A stretch of DNA of 64,000 nucleotides from Burkholderia ubonensis (GTDB lineage Bacteria > Pseudomonadota > Gammaproteobacteria > Burkholderiales > Burkholderiaceae), in the NCBI RefSeq assembly GCF_902833085.1, contig NZ_CADFEB010000002.1:804934-868933 (forward strand). The letters are read 5' to 3'. A program made the translations under genes and the position numbers. Positions 27,866 to 37,151 of the stretch are shown piece by piece (position 1 is the stretch's first letter; each line of letters opens with the position of its first letter). The notes beneath the pieces were generated by a model. It was not told the origin of the DNA. It made no database searches and saw only the letters and a list, made by a program, of their open reading frames with translations.

Positions 27866-28969
27866 ATGAAACAGATCTCCGCCGAAATCGAACAGGGCGC
27901 GGCCGGCGCCTTTGCCGAGCCGCTCCGCGACGAACGGCTGTGCATCGGCATGCGGCTGCCGACGCCGGACGCGCTGCGCCGCGACCTGCCGGCGTCGGTC
28001 GCCGCGCGCGCGACGGTGGCCGCCGGCCGCCGGCAACTGCGCGCGATCCTCGAGCGCCGCGACGCACGCCGCATCGTCGTCGTCGGTCCGTGCTCGATCC
28101 ACGATCCGCAGGCGGCGCTCGACTACGCGCGGCGGCTCGCGCGGCTCGCGCATGCGGTGCGCGACGCGTTCTGCGTGGTGATGCGCGTCTATTTCGAGAA
28201 GCCGCGCACGACGGTCGGCTGGAAAGGCCTGATCAACGACCCGGGCCTCGACGGCAGCCACCGCGTGCTGGACGGGCTGCACGCCGCGCGCCGGCTGCTC
28301 GCCGACGTCAACGCGCTCGGGCTGCCTGCGGCGATCGAGGCGCTCGACGTCGTCACGCCGCATTACCTGTGCGATCTCGTGAGCTGGGCCGCGATCGGTG
28401 CCCGCACGACCGAGTCGCAGGTGCATCGCGAGCTGGCGTCGGGGCTCGCGATGCCGGTCGGCTTCAAGAACGGCACCGACGGTCAGGTCGACGTGGCCGC
28501 GCACGCAATGCTGGCCAGCATGCGCCCGCATACCTTCATCGGCATCGACGGCGCCGGCGGTCCGGCGCTGCTGCACAGCGACGGCAATCCGCATGCGCAC
28601 CTCGTGCTGCGCGGCGGCCGGCACGGGCCGAACTACGACGCGGCATCGGTGGCGGCCGCGGTCGAGACGCTGCGCGCGCAGCGCCTGCCGCCGAATGTGC
28701 TGATCGACTGCTCGCACGCGAACTGCGGCAAGCAGGCCGACCGGCAGCTCGCGGTGCTCGACGACGTCGTCGAGCAGATGTGCGCCGGCAGCGACGCGAT
28801 TCGCGGCGTGATGCTCGAGAGTTTTCTCGAAGCGGGGGCGCAGCCGCTCGGCGGCCCGCTGCGCTACGGCTGCTCGATCACCGACCCGTGCCTCGGCTGG
28901 GACGCGACCGAGGACGCGCTGCTGCGCGCGCGCAGCAGCTGGCTCGCGCGGGACGGCCGCACCGGCTGA
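27866..28969 (+). CDS. 3-deoxy-7-phosphoheptulonate (DAHP) synthase, class I
   Basis: 367 residues, AroF/G/H type. It condenses phosphoenolpyruvate and erythrose-4-phosphate at the entry of the shikimate route. Motifs: VVVGPCSIHDP, MRVYFEKPRTTVGWKGLIND, GFKNGTDG and IDCSHANCGK. It starts 24 bp after entA within the siderophore operon, so it is very likely a dedicated copy that raises chorismate supply under iron limitation, possibly with altered feedback control (inference). The ATG at 27866 is used; GTG at 27863 precedes it directly. Confidence 0.94.
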   Translation: MKQISAEIEQGAAGAFAEPLRDERLCIGMRLPTPDALRRDLPASVAARATVAAGRRQLRAILERRDARRIVVVGPCSIHDPQAALDYARRLARLAHAVRDAFCVVMRVYFEKPRTTVGWKGLINDPGLDGSHRVLDGLHAARRLLADVNALGLPAAIEALDVVTPHYLCDLVSWAAIGARTTESQVHRELASGLAMPVGFKNGTDGQVDVAAHAMLASMRPHTFIGIDGAGGPALLHSDGNPHAHLVLRGGRHGPNYDAASVAAAVETLRAQRLPPNVLIDCSHANCGKQADRQLAVLDDVVEQMCAGSDAIRGVMLESFLEAGAQPLGGPLRYGCSITDPCLGWDATEDALLRARSSWLARDGRTG

Positions 28970-29015
28970 CGCCGGTATCGGCGCGCGCCGCGCGCCTTCT
29001 TCAACCCACTACGGA

Positions 29016-30251
29016 ATGGACATGTCGACGACTTCCTCCGAACCCTTGCAAGCGCCGGCCGACGCCGGCCCCCGCTACCTGCCGCTGCTGCTCGCGAACC
29101 TCGCGATGGTGGCGGGCACCTACGCATTCGTCGCGATCGCCGGCCCGCTGGCGCGCCGGATGAATCTTGAACCGCTGCATATCGGCGCGGTCATCGCGAG
29201 CGTCGGGCTCGTCTGGATCGCCGCCGCGCCGCGCTGGGGGCGCGCGGCCGATGCACGCGGACGATTGCCGGCGATGCGTGCGTCGATCGTCGGATTCGTC
29301 GCCAGCTTTCTGCTGCTGGCCGGCTACGTCGGCTGGGCGCTGCATCGCGACGGGGCGATCATGCCGCCGGTCTGGGCGAGCTTCGTCGCGCTGCTGGCGA
29401 CGCGCGCGGCGATGGGCGGCTGCTATGCCGGCCTGCCGGTCGCGGCGACCGCGTGGATCGCGGACCGGACCGCGACCACCGGGCGCGCGGCGGCGCTCGC
29501 GCGGTTCGGCGCGGCGGGGGCGGTCGGGATGGTGATCGCACCGCCGCTGGCCGGCTGGCTTGCCGGTTACGACATGACGCTTGCGTTCGTGGTGTTCGCG
29601 CTGCTGCCGCTCGCGGGCCTGCCGGGGCTGCGCCGCTTGCGCGACGACGGGCCGCGGCTTGCGCGGCACGCGCCGGCGCGGCTGAAGCCGACCGATCCGC
29701 GGCTGCGCCTGCCGTGGTGGAGCGCGTTTGCGCTGTACAGCGTCGTGATGATCGCGAACAGTGCGCTCGGCTTCTACGTGATCGACCGGCTGCAGGTCGG
29801 CGCGCGCGACGCGTCGGCGGTGGTCGGCTATGCGCTCGGCAGCGCGGGCGTCGGCCTGATCGCGATGCAGTCGCTCGTCGGGCGGCTGCGGCGGGTCGCG
29901 CCGCGGCGGTGGCTGCGATGGGGCGCGCTCGTCGGCGGTGTCGGCTTCGTGTCGGTGCTGGCGGTCGAGCCTGCGCAGCCGTTGCTGATGTGCGCGAGCT
30001 ATCTGGTGGCGGCCTGCGGAATGGGTGCGGCGTTTCCGGCGGTCGCGGCGCTCGCGAGCACGCGGGTCGAGCCGCACGAGCAGGGGGCGTGCGCGGGCGC
30101 GATGTCGGTCGCGCAGGGGCTCAGCATGGTGGTGGCACCGCTCGTCGGCAACGGGCTCTACGAACTGCATCCGGCTGCGCCGTTCGCGGCGATCGGGGTG
30201 GTGCTGGCGGGGGTGTTTGTCGGGACGTGGCGGGGGGCGTCTGGGGTGTAG
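29016..30251 (+). CDS. MFS transporter, probable siderophore exporter (EntS-like role)
   Basis: 411 residues with about 12 hydrophobic segments and the MFS layout: a loop with RWGRAADARGRLPAM after helix 2 and a longer central polar loop (RHAPARLKPTD). It is the last gene of the receptor/biosynthesis operon, 46 bp after DAHP synthase, so export of the finished catecholate is the natural role, as for EntS. Sequence alone cannot tell it from a drug exporter. Start ATG 29016 or 29022. A hairpin terminator follows at 30254. Confidence 0.85.
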   Translation: MDMSTTSSEPLQAPADAGPRYLPLLLANLAMVAGTYAFVAIAGPLARRMNLEPLHIGAVIASVGLVWIAAAPRWGRAADARGRLPAMRASIVGFVASFLLLAGYVGWALHRDGAIMPPVWASFVALLATRAAMGGCYAGLPVAATAWIADRTATTGRAAALARFGAAGAVGMVIAPPLAGWLAGYDMTLAFVVFALLPLAGLPGLRRLRDDGPRLARHAPARLKPTDPRLRLPWWSAFALYSVVMIANSALGFYVIDRLQVGARDASAVVGYALGSAGVGLIAMQSLVGRLRRVAPRRWLRWGALVGGVGFVSVLAVEPAQPLLMCASYLVAACGMGAAFPAVAALASTRVEPHEQGACAGAMSVAQGLSMVVAPLVGNGLYELHPAAPFAAIGVVLAGVFVGTWRGASGV

Positions 30252-30253
30252 CG

Positions 30254-30279
30254 AAAGCGCCTGCTTGTGCAGGCGCTTT
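30254..30279 (+). terminator. hairpin after the siderophore operon
   Basis: AAAGCGCCTGC, loop TTGT, GCAGGCGCTTT: a perfect 11-bp stem starting 3 bp after the MFS stop. Only a short T-run follows. Its right arm begins the sequence shared with the unit of tRNA-Leu copy 1 (11361 onward), where the left arm is missing. Confidence 0.7.
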
Positions 30280-30299
30280 GCTTCCTGGGTGCAGAAACG

Positions 30300-30327
30300 A
30301 AAAAAGGTCAGCTTGCGCTGACCTTTT
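30300..30327 (-). terminator. Rho-independent terminator of tRNA-Leu copy 2
   Basis: On the minus strand AAGGTCAGC, GCAA, GCTGACCTT then T-rich: perfect stem ten bases past the tRNA 3' end. Confidence 0.8.
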
Positions 30328-30337
30328 CGAAATCAAG

Positions 30338-30424
30338 TGGTGCCCAGGAGAGGACTCGAACCTCCACGGTGTTGCCACCGCTAGGACCTGAACCTAGTGC
30401 GTCTACCAATTCCGCCACCTGGGC
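30338..30424 (-). tRNA. tRNA-Leu(CAG), copy 2
   Basis: 87 nt including CCA, anticodon CAG in TTCAGGT, class-II variable arm GGTGGCAACACC fully paired. Identical to copy 3 and one base different from copy 1. It marks the right flank of the siderophore locus in the same orientation as copy 1. Confidence 0.97.
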
Positions 30425-30459
30425 ACGTTTCGCTTGGTGCTGCATCGCGAAAGAACGCA

Positions 30460-30487
30460 ATTATAGCGGGTCCGTAGGGGCTGTCAA
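30460..30487 (-). promoter_or_regulatory. consensus sigma-70 promoter of tRNA-Leu copy 2
   Basis: Minus strand TTGACA (30487-30482), 16 bp, TATAAT (30465-30460). Confidence 0.85.
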
Positions 30488-30595
30488 CACCATTTTGATG
30501 ACGGCCGAAAAAAATATCTGCGTGTGGTTCGAGAATTCGGCGCTGGCCATCGCAACCGTTGGGAAGTCGGGCTCGGTCGTTGCGGCGCGATCACG

Positions 30596-31342
30596 ATGGA
30601 GTCCGGCGCTAAGGTGTCGCAGTTGCAGGCTCATTCCGGCGACGTTCATTGGGCAGCATGGCTGGCGCTGGGGCATGTTGCCGACCGGTTCGTCGTGGCG
30701 ATTCGAAGTGACAAGCGGAGAATTCGAGAATTGAACAGAACAGATGAGGCTGCGGTGTTGCTCAAGCGCACTCATACAGGAGAACTGGAAGGCGACGTGG
30801 TGTTGCACGGCGAGCGTGCCACGTTCCGGGAAGACAAGTGCCAACTCGATTTTCGCCGCCAGGGGGCGCGGATTCACGTTACGCAAACGGGCAACGACGG
30901 CGACTGCGGCGCAGGCATGGGGGTCTACTACGACGGCGATTACGTCCCTGCGTCGACGTTCGAGGCCAGACCCAAGCCTGATCTCCTGAGTCTGAAGGTG
31001 GTGACCGGCAACCAGCAGGACGCTGCGGCACGAGCGTTGCTCGGCAAGGACTACGTAACGCTCGTCGACATGATCGACGTCCGGAGCAAGGGTGACGACG
31101 AAGACGCGCTGGGTGCAAACGTGAACGAGTACTTCGTGCGTGGTATTGCGAACACGAACGCCGCCATCGTGATGAGCCGGGGCGACCGGCTGTGGATCGG
31201 GATGCTGGTGTTCGATGCGCGCAATCACGTGCGTATGCGCTACTACACCAATGTGCGGGCATGGAAGAGGCGGGTGCCCGGGACGATCCAGGCATGGCGC
31301 GACCGCATCGACAGTCAGCTTCCGATCGACCTGATGCGATGA
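30596..31342 (+). CDS. hypothetical protein between two tRNA-Leu copies
   Basis: Up to 248 residues from ATG 30596; the frame is open from GTG 30524. The part from about 30740 on looks like a folded domain: ELEGDVVLHGERATFRED, then Cys and CGAGMGVYYDGDYVP, then a polar C-terminal half with RMRYYTNVRAW. I do not recognise the family. The N-terminal part is low in order, has no signal peptide and no good SD, so the 5' end may be decayed or truncated. Lower GC and less biased codon use than neighbours suggest it was acquired. It stands alone between tRNA-Leu copies 2 and 3. Confidence 0.5.
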   Translation: MESGAKVSQLQAHSGDVHWAAWLALGHVADRFVVAIRSDKRRIRELNRTDEAAVLLKRTHTGELEGDVVLHGERATFREDKCQLDFRRQGARIHVTQTGNDGDCGAGMGVYYDGDYVPASTFEARPKPDLLSLKVVTGNQQDAAARALLGKDYVTLVDMIDVRSKGDDEDALGANVNEYFVRGIANTNAAIVMSRGDRLWIGMLVFDARNHVRMRYYTNVRAWKRRVPGTIQAWRDRIDSQLPIDLMR

Positions 31343-31383
31343 GGTATCGGCGGGCGCCGGGATGCTTCCTGACGCTGGAAATG

Positions 31384-31412
31384 AAAAAAGGCCAGCTTGC
31401 GCTGACCTTTTT
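31384..31412 (-). terminator. Rho-independent terminator of tRNA-Leu copy 3
   Basis: Minus strand AAGGTCAGC, GCAA, GCTGGCCTT, T-run; same form as copy 1. Confidence 0.8.
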
Positions 31413-31422
31413 CGAAATCAAG

Positions 31423-31509
31423 TGGTGCCCAGGAGAGGACTCGAACCTCCACGGTGTTGCCACCGCTAGGACCTGAACCTAGTGCGTCTACCAATTCCGC
31501 CACCTGGGC
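31423..31509 (-). tRNA. tRNA-Leu(CAG), copy 3
   Basis: 87 nt with CCA, anticodon CAG, sequence identical to copy 2. It lies 1085 bp from copy 2 and ahead of rnr on the opposite strand. Confidence 0.97.
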
Positions 31510-31544
31510 ACGTTTCGCTTGGTGCTGCATCGCGAAAGAACGCA

Positions 31545-31572
31545 ATTATAGCGCCCCATTTATTCATGTCAA
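31545..31572 (-). promoter_or_regulatory. consensus sigma-70 promoter of tRNA-Leu copy 3
   Basis: Minus strand TTGACA (31572-31567), 16 bp, TATAAT (31550-31545). Confidence 0.85.
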
Positions 31573-31673
31573 CACTTTTTTGCAGTGCATCGAACCGGGC
31601 CGGCCGGCGGGCGAACGCAACGCGTCCGCATCGTTTGCGGCACGACCGGGTGTTAGAATGGCCGCCACCAATA

Positions 31674-31685
31674 TAGACATGTCTA
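31674..31685. promoter_or_regulatory. 12-bp palindrome upstream of rnr
   Basis: TAGACATGTCTA is self-complementary and lies 69 bp before the rnr start, just after a TAGAAT box at 31654-31659 that could be a -10 element. It may be an operator, or chance; nothing else supports it. Confidence 0.3.
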
Positions 31686-31753
31686 AATCGGCATGGTCGT
31701 ATTGATGCCGCGCACCATCAGCCATCGCAACGAGAACAACCATCGACAAGCCC

Positions 31754-34210
31754 TTGAGCAAATATCCGTACCCCATCCCGAGCCGTGAAGAGATTCTCGG
31801 CGTGCTGCGTACGAGCGACGCGCCTCTCGCCGCGAACGACATCGCCGAGGCACTGTCGATCAAGCGCCAGGAGCGCGAAGGGTTCTTCCGGCGCGTCGCC
31901 GCGATGGAGCGCGACGGCCAGATCCGGCTCGACAAACGCGGCCATTACCAGTTGACCCATCCTTCGAACTTCGTCGCCGGGCGCGTGCAGGGCCATCGCG
32001 ACGGCTACGGGTTCGTGATCCGCGACGACGGCCAGGACGACCTGTTTTTGCCGAACGGCGAGATGCAGAAGGTGATGCACAACGACCGCGTGCTCGCGCG
32101 GATCGTCGGCTACGACCGGCGCGGCCGGCCGGAAGGCCATGTCGTCGAGGTCACCGACCGCGCGAACAAGCGCGTGATCGGCCGCCTGCTCAACGAGAAC
32201 GGCGCGCTGATCGTCGCGCCCGAAGACAAGCGCATCGGCCATGACATCCTGATCACGCAGAACGTGAAGAAGGCGAAGGTCGGGCAGGTCGTCGTCGTCG
32301 AGCTGACCGATTTCCCGAGCCGGCATTCGCAGCCGCTCGGCCGCGTGGTCGAGGTGCTCGGCGACATCGACGATCCCGGCATGGAGATCGAGATCGCGGT
32401 GCGCAAGTACGGCGTGCCGCACGAATTCAGCCAGCCCGCGCTCGACGACGCGGCCGCGCTGCCGGACAAGGTGCGGCCCGCCGACCTGCGGTTCCGCGTC
32501 GACCTGCGCGACGTGCCGCTCGTCACGATCGACGGCGAGGACGCGCGCGACTTCGACGATGCGGTCTACTGCGAGCCGGTCAAGGTCGGCCGCGGCGACG
32601 GCTTCCGCCTGATCGTCGCGATCGCCGACGTGTCGCATTACGTGCAGCCGGGCAGCGGGCTCGACGGCGACGCGGTCGAGCGCAGCACGTCGGTGTATTT
32701 CCCGCGCCGCGTGATTCCGATGCTGCCGGAGAAGCTGTCGAACGGGCTGTGCTCGCTGAATCCGCAGGTCGATCGCTGCGTGCTCGCGTGCGACATCGTG
32801 ATCACCGCGCGCGGCGAGATCAAGGCCTACCAGTTCTACCCGGCCGTGATCCATTCGGCCGCGCGCCTCACGTACACGGAAGTCGCGGCGGTGCTCGCGA
32901 ACACGAAGGGGCCGGAGGCCGCGCGCCGCGCCGAGCTGCTGCCGCACCTGCAGAACCTGTACGGCGTCTACAAGGCGCTGTTCGCCGCGCGGCAAAAGCG
33001 CGGCGCGATCGACTTCGATACGACCGAGACGTACATCGTCTGCAACACGCAGGGCAAGATCGAGCAGATCCTGCCGCGCCAGCGCAACGACGCGCACCGG
33101 CTGATCGAGGAGTGCATGCTGGCCGCGAACGTGTGCGCGGCCGACTTCCTGAAGCGCAACAAGCATCCGGGCCTGTACCGCGTGCACGCGGGGCCGACCG
33201 CGGAGAAGCTCGAGAACCTGCGCGCGTTCCTGCGCGGGATGGGGCTGACGCTCGGCGGCGGCGACACGCCGCACGCGAGCGACTATGCGGCGCTGATGGC
33301 GCATATCCGCGACCGGCCCGATGCGCAGATGCTGCAGCCGATGCTGCTGCGCTCGATGCAGCAGGCGGTCTACAGCCCGGACAACATCGGCCACTTCGGT
33401 CTCGCGTACGAAGCCTATGCGCACTTCACGAGCCCGATCCGCCGCTATCCGGACCTGCTCACGCACCGTGCGATCTACGCGATCCTGTCCGGCAAGAAGT
33501 ACGTGCCGAAGGCACCGGACGGCGTCGCGCTGAACACCGCGCTGTCGCCGCGCGCCCGCGCGATGCAGCAGGCCGACGACGAGGCGCGCAATCGCTCGCG
33601 CACGACGAACACCGCGATCTGGGAAGAGCTCGGGCTGCACTGCTCGGCGAACGAACGGCGCGCGGACGAGGCGTCGCGCGACGTCGAGGCGTGGCTCAAG
33701 TGCTACTTCATGCGCGACAAGCTCGGCGAGGAATACGGCGGGATGGTGAACGGCGTCACGTCGTTCGGCATCTTCGTGCAGCTCGACACGCTGTTCATCG
33801 AAGGCCTCGTGCACGTCACGGAGCTCGGCTCGGACTACTTCCAGTACGACGAGATCAAGAACGAGCTGCGCGGCGAGCGCACCGGCATCCGCTATCGCCT
33901 GTCGGACCGGGTGCGCGTGCAGGTGAGCCGCGTCGACCTCGACGCGCGCAAGATCGATTTCCGGCTGGTGCGCGACACGCCGGTGAAGGCGCCGCGTCCG
34001 GCGGCGGCACCCGTGGCCGCCGGTGCGGATCGCGGCGGCCCGCGCGTGCGCGCGCTGCCGCCGGCCGACGAGCCGGCGCGCGGCAAGAAGGCCGCGAGCG
34101 CGCCGAGCGTGGCGGTGAAGGAAGCACGCGCGGCGCGTGGCATCGCCAAGAAGAAGGGGGCGCCGGCGAAGACGGCGGCAAAGAAGGCGCGCGCCCGCAA
34201 GAAGTACTGA
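31754..34210 (+). CDS. rnr: ribonuclease R
   Basis: 818-residue 3'-5' exoribonuclease that degrades structured RNA, rRNA and tagged mRNAs. Order: N-terminal winged helix (about 10-70), cold-shock domains, RNB catalytic domain with DGEDARDFDDAV supplying the metal-binding Asp residues, S1 domain (about 650-735), then a Lys/Ala-rich basic tail (KKGAPAKTAAKKARARKKY). The start is TTG at 31754; no in-frame ATG lies in a suitable position upstream. rlmB follows 147 bp downstream, the usual rnr-rlmB pairing. Confidence 0.96.
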   Translation: MSKYPYPIPSREEILGVLRTSDAPLAANDIAEALSIKRQEREGFFRRVAAMERDGQIRLDKRGHYQLTHPSNFVAGRVQGHRDGYGFVIRDDGQDDLFLPNGEMQKVMHNDRVLARIVGYDRRGRPEGHVVEVTDRANKRVIGRLLNENGALIVAPEDKRIGHDILITQNVKKAKVGQVVVVELTDFPSRHSQPLGRVVEVLGDIDDPGMEIEIAVRKYGVPHEFSQPALDDAAALPDKVRPADLRFRVDLRDVPLVTIDGEDARDFDDAVYCEPVKVGRGDGFRLIVAIADVSHYVQPGSGLDGDAVERSTSVYFPRRVIPMLPEKLSNGLCSLNPQVDRCVLACDIVITARGEIKAYQFYPAVIHSAARLTYTEVAAVLANTKGPEAARRAELLPHLQNLYGVYKALFAARQKRGAIDFDTTETYIVCNTQGKIEQILPRQRNDAHRLIEECMLAANVCAADFLKRNKHPGLYRVHAGPTAEKLENLRAFLRGMGLTLGGGDTPHASDYAALMAHIRDRPDAQMLQPMLLRSMQQAVYSPDNIGHFGLAYEAYAHFTSPIRRYPDLLTHRAIYAILSGKKYVPKAPDGVALNTALSPRARAMQQADDEARNRSRTTNTAIWEELGLHCSANERRADEASRDVEAWLKCYFMRDKLGEEYGGMVNGVTSFGIFVQLDTLFIEGLVHVTELGSDYFQYDEIKNELRGERTGIRYRLSDRVRVQVSRVDLDARKIDFRLVRDTPVKAPRPAAAPVAAGADRGGPRVRALPPADEPARGKKAASAPSVAVKEARAARGIAKKKGAPAKTAAKKARARKKY

Positions 34211-34357
34211 ACGAAGGCGCAGCGCATGCGCTGCGTCCACAGCATCGAGAGACGCCGCGTGACCGGTCATTCGCCGGGCACGCGGCGCTTTCCGTTTCCA
34301 TGGTTTGCGGCCGTGCGCGTTGCGCGGCCGCGCGTTTGATCGAAGGTTGTTCCAGTC

Positions 34358-35101
34358 ATGTCACGTCTGAAGGTTCTTTACGGTTTTCATGCGGTGACCG
34401 CACGCTTGCGGCACGATGCGTCGACGGTTGCGGAGGTGCTGTACGACCAGACGCGCCGCGACCGCCGCATGCAGGATTTCCTGCACGCCGCGAAGGAAGC
34501 GGGCGTGCGGCTGATCGCGGCCGACGAGACGCGCCTGTGGGGGCTCGCGCACACCGAGCGCCATCAGGGCGTCGTCGCGCGCGTCGAGGACATTCCGCTC
34601 GCGCAGAACCTGTCCGAGCTGCTCGACGGCATCCAGGGCCCGGCGCTGCTGCTCGTGCTCGACGGCGTCACCGATCCGCACAACCTCGGCGCGTGCCTGC
34701 GCGTGGCCGATGCGGCCGGCGCGCATGCGGTGATCGCGCCGCGCGACCGCGCGGTCGGCCTGAACGCGACGGCGGCGAAGGTCGCGAGCGGCGCGGCCGA
34801 CACGGTGCCGTACATCACGGTGACGAACCTCGCGCGGGCGCTGCGCGAGCTGAAGGAGGCCGGCGTGTGGATCATCGGCACGTCGGACGAAGCGTCGGCA
34901 ACGCTCTACGACATCAAGCTCGACGGCCCGGTCGCGCTCGTGATGGGCGCGGAAGGCGAGGGCATGCGCCGGCTCACGCGCGATACCTGCGACGAAGTGA
35001 TGAGCATTCCGATGGCCGGCAGCGTCGAAAGCCTGAACGTGTCGGTCGCGAGCGGCGTGTGTTTGTATGAAGCGGTAAGGCAGCGGCGCGTGAAGGCGTG
35101 A
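34358..35101 (+). CDS. rlmB: 23S rRNA (guanosine-2251-2'-O)-methyltransferase
   Basis: 247 residues, SPOUT/TrmH family. N-terminal L30e-like RNA-binding part (1-80), then the knotted methyltransferase core with [20 protein letters not shown] (motif 1), MGAEGEGM (motif 2) and [16 protein letters not shown] (motif 3, SAM and catalytic). It methylates G2251 of 23S rRNA in the peptidyl-transferase loop. Confidence 0.96.
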   Translation: MSRLKVLYGFHAVTARLRHDASTVAEVLYDQTRRDRRMQDFLHAAKEAGVRLIAADETRLWGLAHTERHQGVVARVEDIPLAQNLSELLDGIQGPALLLVLDGVTDPHNLGACLRVADAAGAHAVIAPRDRAVGLNATAAKVASGAADTVPYITVTNLARALRELKEAGVWIIGTSDEASATLYDIKLDGPVALVMGAEGEGMRRLTRDTCDEVMSIPMAGSVESLNVSVASGVCLYEAVRQRRVKA

Positions 35102-35161
35102 CGTGTTGACGTCTTTGCGTCGACCGCCGGTCGCTGCGGCCGGACGGCGGGCCTGAAGTTG

Positions 35162-35191
35162 GGCGGCATCGGTGACGATGCCGCCTTTTTT
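35162..35191 (+). terminator. Rho-independent terminator after rlmB
   Basis: GGCGGCATC, loop GGTGAC, GATGCCGCC, TTTTTT. Confidence 0.9.
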
Positions 35192-35241
35192 GATGTTCAT
35201 CTGGAAGGCCAGCTCCATGCCCGGAGCTGGCCTCTGCGCAA

Positions 35242-36927
35242 TTACGCAGTCTGCCCGTGCTCGTCCCGCAGCTCCCGCCGCAGGATCTTCCCGATATTGG
35301 ACTTCGGCAAGCTGTCGCGGAACTCGATGTACTTCGGCTTCTTGTAGCCGGTGAATTCCTTCTTGCAATAAGCCATCAACGCTTCCGTGGTGAGCGCCGG
35401 ATCTCGTCGCACGACGAACAGCTTCACCGCTTCGCCCGAATTCGAATCCGGCACGCCGACGCACGCGCATTCGACCACGCCCGGATGCGCGGCGACGACG
35501 TTTTCGATCTCGTTCGGATACACGTTGAAGCCCGACACGAGGATCATGTCCTTCTTGCGATCGACGATGCGCACGAAGCCGTGCTCGTCCATCACGCCGA
35601 TGTCGCCCGACTTGAAGAAGCCGTCGGGCGTCATCACCTTCGCGGTTTCGTCGGGGCGGTTCCAGTAGCCTGCCATCACCTGCGGGCCGCGGATCGCGAT
35701 CTCGCCGGGCTGCCCTTGCGCAACGGGCTCGTCGTTCTCGCCGAGAAGCGCGATGTCGGTCGACGGCACCGGCAGGCCGATCGTGCCGGTGAACGCGCCG
35801 AGCGTCGGGGGATTCAGTGTCACGCAGGGCGACGTCTCCGACAGGCCATAGCCTTCGAGAATCGGGCAGCCGGTCGTTTTCATCCAGCGCGCGCTGACGA
35901 CCTCCTGCACGGCCATTCCGCCGCCGAGCGTGATCCGCAGTCCGGAAAAATCGAGCGCGGCGAACCCGGGATGGTTGAGCAGCGCGTTGAACAGCGTGTT
36001 CACGCCCGGGAAGAAATTCACGCGATGCCGCGACAGCTCCTTGACGAACCCGTCGACGTCGCGCGGATTCGGGATCAGCAGGTTCATCGCGCCCCAGCGC
36101 GCGCCCATCAGCATGCACGCGTTCAGCGCGAGGATGTGATAGAGCGGCAGCGCGCAGACGGTCACGAGCGCGTCGATCTGCGGCGCCTTGCGCAGCGCCG
36201 GCTGGCTCCACGCGTCGTTCTGCAGGATGTTCGCGATCACGTTGCGATGCGTGAGCGTCGCGCCTTTCGACACGCCGGTCGTGCCGCCCGTGTATTGCAG
36301 GAACGCGACGTCGTCGTGATTCAGCGCGGCGGGCTGGAACGGCTGCCGTGCGCCGTCCCGCAGCGCCGTGCGAAACGGCGTCGCGCCGGGCAGCCGGTAC
36401 GGCGGCACAAGCTTCTTCACGCGGCGCGCGACGAAGTCGACGACCATGCCCCGCAGCGGGCCGAGCAGGTCGCCCAGCGACGCGACGACGACGTGCCGGA
36501 CGTCGGTTCGCGCGATCACCTGCTGCAGCGTCGTCGCGAAGTTCTCGAGCACGACGAGCGCTTGCGCGCCCGAATCGCGGAGCTGGTGCTCGAGTTCGCG
36601 CGGCGTATAGAGCGGATTGACGTTGACGACGGTAAAGCCTGCGCGCAGCGCCGCGGCGACCGCGATCGGATACTGCAGCACGTTCGGCATCATCACCGCG
36701 ACGCGCGCGCCTTTGCGCAGCCCGCGGTGTTGAAGCCAGGCGCCGAGATGGCGCGAGTACGTGTCGAGTTCCGCGTAGGTCATCGTGCGCCCCATGCACG
36801 CATACGCATTGCGTGCCGCGAACGTCGCGAACGACTCGTCGAGCAGGTGCGCGAGCGACGGGTAGCGATCGGGATCGACGGTCGCGGGAACGCCCTCGGG
36901 GTAGGACTTCAGCCAGATTCTTTCCAT
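35242..36927 (-). CDS. fadD: long-chain fatty-acid-CoA ligase
   Basis: 561 residues, FadD length. It activates fatty acids with ATP and CoA. AMP-binding motif QYTGGTTGVSKGATLTH, then EGYGLSETSP, then GWFKSGDIG-like DGFFKSGDIGVMDEHGFV and DRKKDMILVSGFNVYPNEIE, the FadD signature; Lys in LPKSNIGKILRRELRDE at the end. The start at 36927 (MERIWLKSYP) is the family start; the longer frame to 37128 is not supported. Divergent from the amidase gene. Confidence 0.93.
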   Translation of the reverse strand: MERIWLKSYPEGVPATVDPDRYPSLAHLLDESFATFAARNAYACMGRTMTYAELDTYSRHLGAWLQHRGLRKGARVAVMMPNVLQYPIAVAAALRAGFTVVNVNPLYTPRELEHQLRDSGAQALVVLENFATTLQQVIARTDVRHVVVASLGDLLGPLRGMVVDFVARRVKKLVPPYRLPGATPFRTALRDGARQPFQPAALNHDDVAFLQYTGGTTGVSKGATLTHRNVIANILQNDAWSQPALRKAPQIDALVTVCALPLYHILALNACMLMGARWGAMNLLIPNPRDVDGFVKELSRHRVNFFPGVNTLFNALLNHPGFAALDFSGLRITLGGGMAVQEVVSARWMKTTGCPILEGYGLSETSPCVTLNPPTLGAFTGTIGLPVPSTDIALLGENDEPVAQGQPGEIAIRGPQVMAGYWNRPDETAKVMTPDGFFKSGDIGVMDEHGFVRIVDRKKDMILVSGFNVYPNEIENVVAAHPGVVECACVGVPDSNSGEAVKLFVVRRDPALTTEALMAYCKKEFTGYKKPKYIEFRDSLPKSNIGKILRRELRDEHGQTA

Positions 36928-37151
36928 CGTGGTTCTCTCAGTGTCGCGACGCTCGCGCGTATCGCTTTGTCGGTGTCGGAGCGCGTCGCTGCGCGTCGGC
37001 GGACGCCGATTGTCGCGGGAACGACTGCCTATGACAAGTCGATGACCTGATCCGGTTCCCTTGACGGGACGCGGCACGTCTCGCCCGGGACGGCGACCGC
37101 GCGCGGCGGACTCGCTAGAATGGCGCACGCCGTTCCTCCGGATGCCTATCC

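Noticed and set aside
31718..34270. Long minus-strand frame opposite rnr
   Set aside because: Composition of a GC shadow; RNase R on the plus strand is complete.
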